Assembly (NCBI GenBank): GCA_024426085.1
Contig: CP087974.1
Span: forward strand, 3,506,001 to 3,570,000
Length of the DNA: 64,000 nucleotides
DNA from: Rhizobium sp. RCAM05350
GTDB lineage: Bacteria; Pseudomonadota; Alphaproteobacteria; Rhizobiales; Rhizobiaceae
Reading direction: 5' to 3'
Shown: one piece after another, positions 41,401-50,134 of the stretch
How the letters are laid out: each line of letters opens with the position of its first letter
How positions within the stretch are numbered: position 1 is the stretch's first letter
Position numbers and translations under genes: made by a program
The notes under the pieces: model-generated
What the model was told of the DNA's origin: nothing
Database searches by the model: none
Seen by the model: only the letters and a program-made list of their open reading frames with translations

Positions 41401-41803
41401 TCGATGCCCTTGATATAGGCCTCCAGCGCCGGGCTCATCGGCTCGGTCTGCATGTAGATCTTCAGGTCGTCGTGATATCTTCGGGATATTCGAACGGGAA
41501 AGTCTCGGCCTCTTCCTCGATGAAGAAGTCGAAGGGATTGTAGACCGTCATGTCGGCGACGAGGTCGACCTCTATCTTGAACTCGGTAACCGGATCAGGG
41601 AAAACATAGCGCGAAAGGTAGTTGCCGTAGGGATCCTGCTGCAGCGTGACGAAGTGGTTTTCCGGCGTGACCTTGAGCGAGTGGCTGATGACCTTGGTCT
41701 TCGAATGGGCCGCCGGCTTCAGCCGGATGATCTGGGGACCGAGCCGCACCGGCTTGTCATACTTGTAATGCGTCAGGTGATAGATGCTTGCTTTGATCGC
41801 CAT
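38468..41803 (-). CDS. Transglutaminase domain fused to DUF2126 putative amidoligase (multiple frameshifts)
   Basis: Very large protein, about 1110 residues. ATG 41803 has AAGGGGACAGC directly before it. The N-terminal third is a transglutaminase: MAIKASIYHLTHYKYDKPVR, catalytic Cys in LALGSCRDSSWLL, His in TDLHAWCEVYIPG, Asp in GWVGLDPTSG. It is followed by DVRLTMGGEPTFVSIDDF and a long DUF2126 region including FMIDGRHTGTGGGNHVVVGG and FEPWGHTAGAYTLVPETP. DUF2126 is annotated in families as a putative amidoligase (glutamine-synthetase-like fold). At least seven frame breaks are needed (near 41474, 41228, 40985, 40478, 39925, 39445, 38994). First gene of the three-gene cluster. Confidence 0.88.
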
Positions 41804-41935
41804 GCTGTCCCCTTGAAGGCGGGTCTGTGCCGCCATTGAAGGGATTTTGTGCAATGCGAAGAGAGATTGCAAGGCGCAATTCCCGTCGGGAAGATTCATT
41901 TCCCTTGGGGAAGATCAGGCGAGGCTTGGGAAGCG

Positions 41936-43276
41936 CTATGCCTGCGGCTTGATATTCTGATTGAGGCGGAACAGGTTTGCGGGATCGAGGCGTGCCTTCA
42001 ACCGTGCAAGCCGCTGATATTTTGTGGGTCCATAGGCTTCGCGCGCGACGCTTGAACCTGTGTCGCTTTGTTCGTTGACATAGTTTCCGGCGATCGAGGC
42101 ATCGGACAACAGCCGGCCGGTCGTGCGGCCCCATTCGATGCACCTGTCATCGTCGGCCATGTCGTCCCAGATCGGTTCGGAGAGCCAGTAATAACCTGCA
42201 TCTCTTCCGGTATAGGCCGTTGCGTCGTCCGGTATGTCGCTGATGGCGCCGCCGAGCTGGATGGCATAGATCTCGCAATCCGGCGCCGGCACATGGGCGA
42301 TCGCCTCGATGATATGCTTGATGGCGTTATCGCTGATATCCGACCAGAAGCCGCCCTTGGCATAGTAGCGGCGCGACCAGGCGAGAGCGACGTCATTGCG
42401 GCTTTGCAGGGTAAGATAGGGCAGTTTTTCCAAACCGCCGCTGGCGCCATCGGCCAAGGTTCCAAAGGGGGACAGCGCAGCCTTGGCGAGCCCGGCATCG
42501 CCGGACCACACGGTCGTGACGTTCACGCCCGCTTGCGACGCGGTAAAGGAGACGGTGAAATCGTGGGACTGCTTGCGCGTGAGGTCGCGCAATGCGGACA
42601 GGACCTGGCGGGCGTTTTCCATCGGATAGGTCCATTGGCCGACGACGATCCCGCCTATTGGATGCAGCTGGAACTTGAAGCGCGTGACAATGCCAAAATT
42701 TCCGCCACCGCCGCGAATGCCCCAGAAGAGTTCCGGGTTCCATGTCGAGCTTGCCCAGACGACATCGCCGGACGCGGTGACGATCTCCGCGCCAAGTAGA
42801 CTATCGATCGTGAGGCCGTATTTGCGGCTTGCCCAACCCATGCCGCCGCCCAACGTGAGACCTGCGACACCCGTATGGGAAATCACGCCTGCGGGAACGA
42901 CATAACCTTTCGGAACCGTGGCGCGATCGAGATCGCCGAGCAGGGCGCCGCCGCCGACGCCAACAGTCTGGGTATCGTTTTCGATGGCGACGGAATGGAG
43001 CAAAGACATATCTACTACCAAACCGTCATCGCATGTCGACAGTCCCGGAATGCTGTGACCGCCGCCGCGCACTGCGAGAAGCACGCCGGATGAGGCAGCA
43101 GCGCGCACCGCCTTTTGAACTTCCTCGACAGTCTGCGGGCGCACAATCGCCAGAGGCCGCCGGTCAGCGATTCCGTTCCAGACTTTGCGATATCGATCAT
43201 AGTCCTGATGATCTGTTGTGATCACCGGGCAAGCAAGTTCCGCGGTGGTCAGTGTGTCTAGCAGCGAATTGGACAT
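41936..43276 (-). CDS. FAD-dependent oxidase, berberine-bridge-enzyme-like
   Basis: Intact 446-residue PCMH-type flavoprotein. The FAD domain has RPLAIVRPQTVEEVQKAV, LAVRGGGHSIPGLSTCDDGL (the His typical of covalent FAD attachment) and GLTLGGGMGWASRKYGLTID. The C-terminal BBE segment ends YQRLARLKARLDPANLFRLN. Typical substrates are sugars or alcohols oxidised with O2, but this cannot be fixed here. It has its own start, MSNSLLDTLTTAEL, and is 132 bases upstream of the amidoligase operon on the same strand, so it may or may not be co-transcribed. Confidence 0.88.
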   Translation of the reverse strand: MSNSLLDTLTTAELACPVITTDHQDYDRYRKVWNGIADRRPLAIVRPQTVEEVQKAVRAAASSGVLLAVRGGGHSIPGLSTCDDGLVVDMSLLHSVAIENDTQTVGVGGGALLGDLDRATVPKGYVVPAGVISHTGVAGLTLGGGMGWASRKYGLTIDSLLGAEIVTASGDVVWASSTWNPELFWGIRGGGGNFGIVTRFKFQLHPIGGIVVGQWTYPMENARQVLSALRDLTRKQSHDFTVSFTASQAGVNVTTVWSGDAGLAKAALSPFGTLADGASGGLEKLPYLTLQSRNDVALAWSRRYYAKGGFWSDISDNAIKHIIEAIAHVPAPDCEIYAIQLGGAISDIPDDATAYTGRDAGYYWLSEPIWDDMADDDRCIEWGRTTGRLLSDASIAGNYVNEQSDTGSSVAREAYGPTKYQRLARLKARLDPANLFRLNQNIKPQA

Positions 43277-43752
43277 GAGAAGTGCCCCCTGACTGGCGGA
43301 CGATAACTAGCATATTTTAGAGAATGCAGAAATGCCTCCGTTTGGAGGCAACGCTGTGTCCAAATCTATCGCCGAGCGGATACGCGCTAAGGCTCGTTGA
43401 CATTCACTTGATCAGCGATGGATAGCATTAGATCACGCCACGGCGCTCCGACCCCGAACCTTCCAGAGGTTTGCTTCCAGGAAAGGCGGTTGTCATAGGC
43501 AGAGTGGCCGAGGTCGCTGTTGTTGCCGGGCAAAAGCCCCCCTCAGCCCTTTCCACTGATCTTACCGAAGAACAAAGAATCGAAACCTCTTGTCGGAACA
43601 GAAGCATTTCAAACATCAAATCGTGCGTCAGCCTGACGTCTGTCAACGGGCCTGAGGCGGAAGCGGGATTGATTTTCGATCTCGCTGCGTGTCCGAGCAT
43701 GACGCAACACCGATGCCTAAAGTGGGCACTTGGCCATCCAGATCGCCCATCA
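43277..43752. other. Intergenic region between the FAD oxidase and the RTX gene
   Basis: About 476 bases. Weak reading frames on both strands (43428-43700 minus, 43471-43935 plus) have no family features and poor start contexts. The region should hold the FAD-oxidase promoter and the end of the RTX transcript; I see no strong terminator or palindrome. Confidence 0.45.
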
Positions 43753-45210
43753 CTAGAAAATGAAGAAGTCCGTGTTGGTAAGCAACAGGTTGGCGCTCAC
43801 AGTGGCGAAGTGAATGCCCCCACCAGCCGCGCTTCCATTGGCGTCATAATAGAGTTCGCCAGTGTCCTGCTCGTAGATAATGCGGTCGCTGCTGTCGCCG
43901 GCGAGGCCGGTCGCATTGGCTGCGAAGGCAGCTGACGTGAGCGTGCCCACCGCAGTGAGTGCCGTGAAGATGGCGTTCTCCAGACGCATCGTGTCGGCCG
44001 CAACATTGAAATCAGTGATCCGGTCGACATTGGTGGTCGCGCTCAAGGCCGATCTGAAGTCAAACCTGTCGGTGCCGGCGCCGCCAGTCAGCGTATCGTT
44101 CCCGCCATAGCCGATGAGGATGTCGTTACCATTGCCACCACTTATCGCGTTGGTACCAGTGCTGCCGTAGAGCGCGTCATTGAAGTTTGAGCCAGAAAGG
44201 TTCTCAATCGACACATAGCTGTCGCCCTGCGCGTCGCCGGTATTGCCCGACGGAGAGGTCAGGTTCTGCAACCACACCAACAGTCGCCGTGGAATACGAC
44301 ACTGGATCTGTTCCGTTTCCGCCGTTGAGAATATCGGCTCCGCTGCCGCCGATGAGGGTGTCATTGCCATTGCCGCCGCCGAGTTCGTCATTGCCCGCCC
44401 CTCCATCGAGAAAATCGTTGCCGGTCATGGAATCGTTCTGACGATTATCGCCATAGAGCCGGTCGTTGCCGCCACGCCCATAAATCGTGTCGTTACCCTG
44501 GCGACCGCGAATCTGGTTTGCGGCTTCGCTTCCGCTCAGCAAGTCTCCAAACGCACGCCGCGCAGATCGGTGACGCCGATCAGCCGGTCGTACCCGATGA
44601 ACAGATTTGTATCGACACGGTCGGTGGCGAAACCAGCCTGTAGGTCCGCATGGACGGCGCCGTCGGCATTGTTGTAGACAACCAACACTCTGGCGCCACC
44701 CAGCACCTTCACGTAGTCGTTGCCGCCGGTCAGCGAGATTTCCGCCACATTGTAAGAGTTGAGGTAAGTTTGGTCGATGAAGAAGGTGTCGCCGTGCTCC
44801 GTATCCAAAACACGATGCACCCCGATGAGCCGGTCAACGCCGCCTTGACCGTCGCTGACCGCAAAGCCGGCAGTATTATTGCCTGCGGCGACACTGCCGC
44901 GTGCGACTGCTGTCAGATTTGCGATGATGCCACGCGTTGCATTCCAGTAGGCGGCCTCCAGATAATCAATGTCCACATTGCCGGAGGTAATAAACCGAAT
45001 CACATCGTTGCCGGTGCCACCAAACGCGGTACCAGCGCCCCTGATGGTAAGTGCGTCGTTGCCAGCACCACCGTCGAGGAAATCGAAGTCATTTATGGTC
45101 GCTGTCCCGCCGCCATTCAGCGTATCGTTCCCCGCAAGACCGTAAATCTCATCGCTACCGGTGGTTCCTGTTCTGGTGTCGTTCCCCGCCGTGCCATTGA
45201 TAATAGCCAT
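43753..45210 (-). CDS. RTX / hemolysin-type calcium-binding secreted protein (frameshifted)
   Basis: About 485 residues. ATG 45210 is preceded by GGGAGAGAAGTC. Nonapeptide repeats GGxGxDxUx recur in three blocks, at the N-terminus (GTAGNDTRTGTTGSDEIYGL), in the middle (GRQGNDTIYGRGGNDRLYGD) and before the C-terminus (GGNGNDILIGYGGNDTLTGG). They form Ca2+-binding parallel beta-rolls. There is no Sec signal; the last residues LLLTNTDFFIF are a typical type I secretion tail. Breaks near 44543 and 44263 divide it into three frames. No recognised enzymatic domain and no type I exporter genes are nearby. Confidence 0.85.
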
Positions 45211-45697
45211 GACTTCTCTCCCTGTTTCATGACCTCCGTGTGTCGCTCCGATCAGCGAGACACATTCACGCTAGCTCACTTTCATCGGCTTCCGAGAGGG
45301 TGACGACAAAACGGATGTGGTTGACGGAACTTTCAACGAAACCGTCGCCGATTCTGTGGAACAACAATAGCCATTGCCTCCCCTAATCCGGCCAAGTCTC
45401 GATCCTGATTGCTGAAATCCCTACTGTCGTGACTGTTCCCCAACCCGGGATTATCCTTGGTTCCGATCACGTTGGTAGGGTCCTTGGTCACCGAATGTTG
45501 CAGACTTTGGTCGGATGCTCTTGCGTGAAGGCAGCGCGAGTGCGGTGAGATTGGGACCGAGCGCATCTCCACGGGCTGAACCTCCAGTCTCCCGCCGGAC
45601 GCAGCGGCGATCCCGAGTTACGAGGCTCGGCCATTGCTCCACAAAAAAACGCACCGGCGTTGATCTGCCGGTGCGCATAGACGTGGGAAGCGGTAAT
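45211..45697. other. Intergenic region between the RTX gene and the VOC gene
   Basis: 487 bases containing the VOC gene terminator at 45643-45676 and, presumably, the RTX promoter at its left end. A 79-codon minus-strand frame (45333-45572) is not recognisable and is not called. Confidence 0.45.
45643..45676 (-). terminator. Rho-independent terminator after the VOC gene
   Basis: On the minus strand GCACCGGC-AGATCAAC-GCCGGTGC followed by GTTTTTTTG: an 8-bp perfect stem with a T7 tail, about 22 bases after the VOC stop. Confidence 0.88.
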
Positions 45698-46472
45698 TCA
45701 GCGCTTCATCGACACCAGCGAGAACGCCGCACCTTGCGGATCGATGGCGTTGATCACCCAAGCCCCGCCGGGGACTTCCATGGGGTCCATGATGATCTTG
45801 GCGCCGCGGGCGGTGGCCCGGGCGACAGCCGAATCGAGAGCCTCGACGTTGATGTAGTAGCCCCAATAGGGAGCCGGGGTTTCGGGCGTCTTCGTCATCA
45901 TGCCGCCGATCTGGGCGCCATCATGAGCGAAGAGCTGGTAGTCGCCCATCTCTCCCATCGGCATCGTCTGATCCTTCGCCCAGCCGAACATCTCCTGGTA
46001 GAAGGGGAATTCGGTAGCGAGATCGCCGGCCATCAATTCGTGCCAACCTGATATTGCCATTGGCGTTTTGCGCGAGTTCCGGCATTTCGCCATCGCCAGC
46101 GCCCTTGAAGAGGGCAAACACTGCGCCATGCGGATCGGTGACGATGGCAAAGCGGCCAATGCTCGGAATATCTTCCGGCTCGCGATGCACTTTTCCGCCC
46201 AGCTTGGCGACCTTCTTTGCGGCTATATCGACGTCATCGACGCCGATATAGCCTGAGCCAGGCGGGGGAATATTCATCTTCAATGCATTCTCGGGCATTG
46301 TCATCAATCCGGCGACCCGTACGTCGCCAGCGTTGAACAGCGTATAGTTGGCGCCGGGCATGCCGGAATCAACGGAATTCCAGCCAACAACGTCATCGTA
46401 GAATGCTTCCGCTGCCTTGGTATCGGTGGTCATCAGTTCGTACCAGACGAACGCACCATGTCCCTTGCTCAT
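45698..46472 (-). CDS. Two-domain VOC (glyoxalase-fold) protein (frameshifted)
   Basis: ATG 46472 has a perfect AAAGGAGG before it. The first VOC half is MSKGHGAFVWYELMTTDTKA to FAIVTDPHGAVFALFKG, the second GWHELMAGDLATEFPFYQEM to INAIDPQGAAFSLVSMKR. A change near 46047 (ATCAGG for ATCTCAGG or ATCGG) splits the halves. About 257 residues. Related proteins are annotated as glyoxalase/bleomycin-resistance-like or antibiotic-biosynthesis hydroxylase-like, but activity is unknown. It is the last of three minus-strand genes (DUF899, DUF1579, VOC) divergent from a MarR gene. Confidence 0.85.
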
Positions 46473-46525
46473 GCTATCCTCCTTTTGATGTCTTTGGGTG
46501 GCCGATTGGTTGGAAATGCAGGCCG

Positions 46526-47014
46526 TCAGGCTGCTGGTATCCGTTTGTAGTCGCAGGACATGACAGGCTTCCAAGTGCCGTCGGCATTCTGGGTGCGGGA
46601 CGAGAAGTTCCGGGTGTTCTCGTCCTTGATCGTGATGATGTCCTGATAGCGTGCCGTCCGTCCGGTGTTTTCGAAATCGGGGCCTTCACAGTCGAGCGTC
46701 AGCACCTTGCCGGTGCTGTCGAGGGTGCCTTCATAGACCCAGAGATTGGCCATGACGGAGCTGACGAATGATCCGACATAGCGTTTCCTGGCGGGGTCGT
46801 AGCCGAGCGTCAGGATGTTCGTCGCCGTGCTGCCGCCCGGCATGGTGCCGGTCGATTCAGCGACGATCCATGCGCCACTGAGCGAGCGGGTTTCTTCCAG
46901 CCAGGTTGCGTCGGAAGCATGGTCTTCGGTCCCGGGCGGCGCATCGAATGTGAGCCGCCATCTGCCCGTCAGCTGTTCCAGCCAGCGGTGTTCATCAACA
47001 AGGTCTGCCTTCAT
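46526..47014 (-). CDS. DUF1579 family protein
   Basis: Intact, 162 residues. ATG 47014 is preceded by GAGGAG. The family features are LEQLTGRWRLTFDAPPGTED at the N-terminus and a lipocalin-like beta pattern (ATNILTLGYDPARKRYVGSF). The function of the family is not established. It is placed between the DUF899 and VOC genes with 53- and 44-base spacers, probably in one operon. Confidence 0.82.
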   Translation of the reverse strand: MKADLVDEHRWLEQLTGRWRLTFDAPPGTEDHASDATWLEETRSLSGAWIVAESTGTMPGGSTATNILTLGYDPARKRYVGSFVSSVMANLWVYEGTLDSTGKVLTLDCEGPDFENTGRTARYQDIITIKDENTRNFSSRTQNADGTWKPVMSCDYKRIPAA

Positions 47015-47058
47015 CGCATCGTTCTCCTCTTCGGCGCGATTCTACCGGTCAGATATTG

Positions 47059-47795
47059 TCAGGCGCAGCAGGATTGCGCTTGGGATGCGTCCTCATACTC
47101 GTCGTGGCGTTTCACGAAGCTCAATGTTGACGTCTCATTGCGGCCTTTTGGTGCCCGGTCGAGGATCATCAGCGTTGTCAGGATTTCTTCGCCGCCGCGG
47201 GCATAGTCCGAATAGGTATGGTAGACATTGCCGGCCTCGTCGTGGATGAAGGCGCTCATGCCCGGCAGTTCGTCATTGGCATCGTCGCCGGATATTTCTG
47301 CGGAAATTGTAGAAGACCTTGCCGCTCTCCAGTTCCTCCTTGGTGAAGGAGACGTGGTAGTCGAAATTGAAATCGCTGCCGAAAGAGGAGACCCACGGGA
47401 ATTTCCAGCCCATGCGCGTCTTGTAGGCCTCGATCTTGCTGAGCGGCGCGGGAGACGCAGGCAAGCGTCACGTCGTGATTGTTGAGATGGGCAAGCGTGC
47501 CGTCGATATGATCGGCGAGGAAAGAACAGCCGGGGCAGCCGGCCTCCCAGTCGGGGCCGAACATGAAATGGTAGATCATCAGCTGGCTGCGTCCGTCGAA
47601 CAGGTCGGCCAATGTCCTTTTGCCGTCAGGCGTATCGAAGGTGTAGGTTTTGTCGACCTTGACCCACGGCATCCTCTCGCGTTCGGCGCGGATCTTGTCG
47701 CGCAGCTTCGTTTCTTCCTTTTCTGTGGCAAGCAAGGCCCTGCGGGCTTCGAGCCACTCTTCGCTGATACAACCGGATTGCTCAACATCGTTCAT
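47059..47795 (-). CDS. DUF899 thioredoxin-fold protein (frameshifted)
   Basis: Starts MNDVEQSGCISEEWLEARRA and has the thioredoxin-like active-site region MFGPDWEAGCPGCSFLADHI with the CPGC pair, followed by MGWKFPWVSSFGSDFNFDYH and the Fe/ligand-like tail HTYSDYARGGEEILTTLMIL. Breaks near 47452 and 47292 divide it. About 245 residues after repair. The family is predicted to have thioredoxin-like redox activity; no substrate is known. First gene of the minus-strand set, with its start opposite a MarR gene 66 bases away, with a palindromic operator between them. Confidence 0.85.
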
Positions 47796-47837
47796 TCCTC
47801 CTCAGAAAATCGCGTTTCGTTCCGCTTGACTAAATAC

Positions 47838-47849
47838 GTTGATATCAAC
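47838..47849. promoter_or_regulatory. Operator palindrome GTTGATATCAAC between divergent DUF899 and MarR genes
   Basis: A perfect 12-bp palindrome in the 65-base intergenic space, 11 bases before the MarR ATG. The placement suits a MarR-family dimer controlling its own gene and the DUF899-DUF1579-VOC genes. Confidence 0.6.
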
Positions 47850-47860
47850 ATTATTAGCGG

Positions 47861-48308
47861 ATGTCAAAGCCGCTGGCGATTCCTTTCGAAACCACCCTTC
47901 ATGTGCGCGACACATGCCTGTGTCTTCATGTACAGCGCGCCTGCACGGGCCTTGGCGCGGAAATTCGATGAGGCATTGCGGCCGCTCGATCTTACCAACG
48001 GGCAGTTTTCGCTGCTGATGTCGCTCAACCGTCCGGAGCCGCCGGGCATGGGGCCGGTTGCCAATCTTCTGGCAATGGATCGTACGACGCTGACCGCGGC
48101 TTTGAAACCACTGGAGAAGCGCGGGTTGCTGGTCACCATGGTCGACTCCAAGGATAGGCGGTTGCGGCGGATGAAGTTGACGCCAGCGGGGCATGCCCTA
48201 CTTTCCAAGGCGGTGCCGATCTGGAAGAGCACCCACGCCGATGTCGACGACGCCTTGGGCGAGGGGCGGGCGGACCGGTTGCGCTCCGATCTTCTGGCGC
48301 TTGCCTGA
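47861..48308 (+). CDS. MarR-family transcriptional regulator (one frameshift)
   Basis: ATG 47861 begins M-S-K-P-L-A-I-P-F-E-T-T-L-H-V-R-D-T-C-L. One extra T at 47942 (GCCTGCACGG for GCCGCACGG) moves the frame before ARALARKFDEALRPLDLTNG. The winged helix is clear: QFSLLMSLNRPEPPGMGPVA, LAMDRTTLTAALKPLEKRGL, SKDRRLRRMKLTPAGHALL. About 148 residues. The Cys pair near the N-terminus (D-T-C-L-C-L) suggests a possible redox or thiol sensor. It is probably autoregulated through the adjacent palindrome and co-transcribed with the VOC gene 61 bases downstream. Confidence 0.88.
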
Positions 48309-48369
48309 ACATCCATTTCCTGTCCGCCTGAGGAAGCGGACGATCCCCATCACAAAGAGGAGACTGCGA

Positions 48370-48768
48370 ATGAGGATGATTTTTGTGAACCTGCCGGTCA
48401 AGGACATCGGGCGATCGAAGACATTTTTCAGTGGGCTGGGGTTCAGTTTCAACCCGGACTTTTCCAGCGACGATACGCTCTGCATGATCGTCGAGGAAAA
48501 TATCTTCGTCATGCTGATGGAGGAGGCGCGCTTCAAGGAATTCATCATCGACGAGATCAGCGACACCAGCAAGGTGACGGAAGTGCTGACCGCGCTTTCC
48601 GCCGGCAGTCGCCAAGAGGTGGATGAGACCCTGGCCAAGGCCCTGTCGCTCGGCGGCAAGGAATGGCGGCCGGTGATGGACTATGGCTTCATGTACGGCT
48701 GCAGTTTTCAGGATCCCGATGGCCATGTCTGGGAACTGGCCTATATGGAGCCGCAGGCGGCGGGTTGA
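48370..48768 (+). CDS. VOC-family protein (PhnB/lactoylglutathione-lyase-like)
   Basis: Intact, 132 residues. ATG 48370 is preceded by GAGGAG. The single glyoxalase-fold module runs from MRMIFVNLPVKDIGRSKTFF to GCSFQDPDGHVWELAYMEPQ. The first half keeps a beta-alpha-beta order and the final E of WEL is the usual metal ligand; the N-terminal metal residue is not obvious. It lies directly after the MarR gene, so the gene pair and the divergent operon together contain VOC proteins on both sides of the operator. Confidence 0.85.
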   Translation: MRMIFVNLPVKDIGRSKTFFSGLGFSFNPDFSSDDTLCMIVEENIFVMLMEEARFKEFIIDEISDTSKVTEVLTALSAGSRQEVDETLAKALSLGGKEWRPVMDYGFMYGCSFQDPDGHVWELAYMEPQAAG

Positions 48769-48793
48769 TGGACCGCGTTTCATGCCGCATTCG

Positions 48794-48824
48794 GGGGCGC
48801 CGACTTTGGTTGGCGCTCCTTTTG
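48794..48824 (+). terminator. Rho-independent terminator after the VOC gene
   Basis: GGGGCGCCGAC-TTTG-GTTGGCGCTCC forms an 11-bp stem with two G-T wobbles, followed by TTTTG, 26 bases after the stop. Confidence 0.75.
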
Positions 48825-48864
48825 TTTAATGACAAGAGGCCGCCAAAATCTGCAATGGTGAAAC

Positions 48865-49591
48865 ATGACCCAGAATGTCTACGACAATCCCGAATTCTTT
48901 GAAGGCTATAGCCAGCTCGGCCGTTCGGTCGAGGGACTGGATGGGGCGGCGGAGTGGGCGTCGATCCGGGCGCTGCTGCCGGATCTGAAGGGCAAGCGGG
49001 TCGTTGATCTTGGCTGTGGTTTTGGCTGGTTCTGCCGGTTTGCGCGGGAGGAAGGGGCAGCGCGCGTGCTCGGCTTCGACGTTTCGGAGAACATGCTGGC
49101 GCGAGCCAAGGCAACGTCCGATGCGGCGATCAGCTATGCGAAGGCCGATCTTGAGGTGCTGGAATTGCCGGAAGCGTCTTTCGACCTCGTCTACAGTTCA
49201 CTCGCCTTTCACTACCTCAAGGACCTCGATGCGCTGCTGGCGCGCGTCCATGCGGCGCTGGTGACCGGCGGCCAGCTGGTGTTTTCGATCGAGCATCCGA
49301 TCTACATGGCTCCTGTTCATCCCGGCTGGTCGAAGGATGCCGACGGGGCGCGCGACATGGCCGGTCAACGGCTACCTTGATGAAGGCCCGCGCACGACGG
49401 ACTGGCTGGCCAAGGGTGTCGTCAAGCAGCACCGGACGATGGGAGCGCTTCTCAATATCCTGATCGGCCTCGGCTTCACGCTGCAGCATGTCGAGGAATG
49501 GGGGCCATCGCTGGAGCAGGTTGCCGCCCACCCGGAATGGGCAGAGGAGCGCGAGCGGCCGATGTTCCTGTTGGTGTCTGCACGCAAGTAA
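48865..49591 (+). CDS. Class I SAM-dependent methyltransferase (frameshifted)
   Basis: Starts MTQNVYDNPEFFEGYSQLGR and contains the SAM-binding motif KRVVDLGCGFGWFCRFAREE, then GFDVSENMLARAKA and the motif-III/post-I region FDLVYSSLAFHYLKDLDALL. A change near 49360 (extra C in GCGCGACATGG, expected R-T-W-P-V-N-G-Y-L-D) puts the last third in another frame, ending PMFLLVSARK at 49591. About 242 residues. Substrate not deducible. It is convergent with a MarR gene, the two stops 4 bases apart. Confidence 0.85.
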
Positions 49592-49594
49592 CGG

Positions 49595-50050
49595 CTAGCG
49601 GTTTTTCTTGACCAAATCGTCGAGGATGCGGGTCAGGATCATCGTTGTGGTGGTCAAATCGTCTGACCCGATTTCGGCGCCGAGCGCATCCGCCCACGCC
49701 GCCTGGCGGGTCTGGATGTCATGCAGGACAGCCTGTCCTTTGTCCGTCAGGACCAGCAGCTTGGCGCGCTGGTGAGCTGGATTGTCTTCATAACGCACCA
49801 GGCCTTCCGTCTCCAGAACATCGGCAATGCGTTGCACGCCCTGGCGTGCCAGCCCGAGCACGCGGCCGATCTCGGCCACTGGCATGCTGGCATGGCTTGC
49901 CGCTGCCAGCACCTGCCAGCGGGCGCTGCTTTGACCCGCCGGTTTTGCCAGCGCGTCGCCCGCCGTGGTCAGATGCGAGGCGAGCCGGATGACGGATATG
50001 GAGAAAAGGGCGAAGGCGTCGCCGGCAGCAGTTCGATCAGGTTTTTTCAT
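49595..50050 (-). CDS. MarR-family transcriptional regulator
   Basis: Intact, 151 residues. MKKPDRTAAGDAFALFSISV leads into a classical MarR winged helix: RWQVLAAASHASMPVAEIGR, LGLARQGVQRIADVLETEGL and the wing DNPAHQRAKLLVLTDKGQAV. It is divergent from the GFA-family gene and separated by 84 bases that contain two inverted repeats, the second perfect. It is therefore probably a repressor of itself and of the GFA gene. Ligand unknown. Confidence 0.9.
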   Translation of the reverse strand: MKKPDRTAAGDAFALFSISVIRLASHLTTAGDALAKPAGQSSARWQVLAAASHASMPVAEIGRVLGLARQGVQRIADVLETEGLVRYEDNPAHQRAKLLVLTDKGQAVLHDIQTRQAAWADALGAEIGSDDLTTTTMILTRILDDLVKKNR

Positions 50051-50052
50051 AT

Positions 50053-50068
50053 TGACAACATGCTGTCA
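50053..50068. promoter_or_regulatory. Operator candidate TGACA-N6-TGTCA, proximal to marR
   Basis: An inverted repeat just before the MarR start. It shares the TGACA/TGTCA half-sites with the larger palindrome 15 bases away. Confidence 0.6.
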
Positions 50069-50082
50069 TTCTATAGGGTGTG

Positions 50083-50106
50083 AATATGACAATAAGTTGT
50101 CATATT
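50083..50106. promoter_or_regulatory. Operator palindrome AATATGACAA-TAAG-TTGTCATATT
   Basis: A perfect 10-bp inverted repeat with a 4-base spacer in the middle of the marR/GFA intergenic region, overlapping the expected promoter elements of both genes. With the site at 50053 it gives a two-site operator with TGACA/TGTCA half-sites. Confidence 0.75.
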
Positions 50107-50134
50107 GGGGCGCGTCAGGCAAGGGAGAGCCGGG

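Noticed and set aside
43277..45697. Mobile element or horizontally acquired island around the RTX gene
   Set aside because: No transposase, integrase or flanking direct repeats were found; long gaps alone are not evidence.
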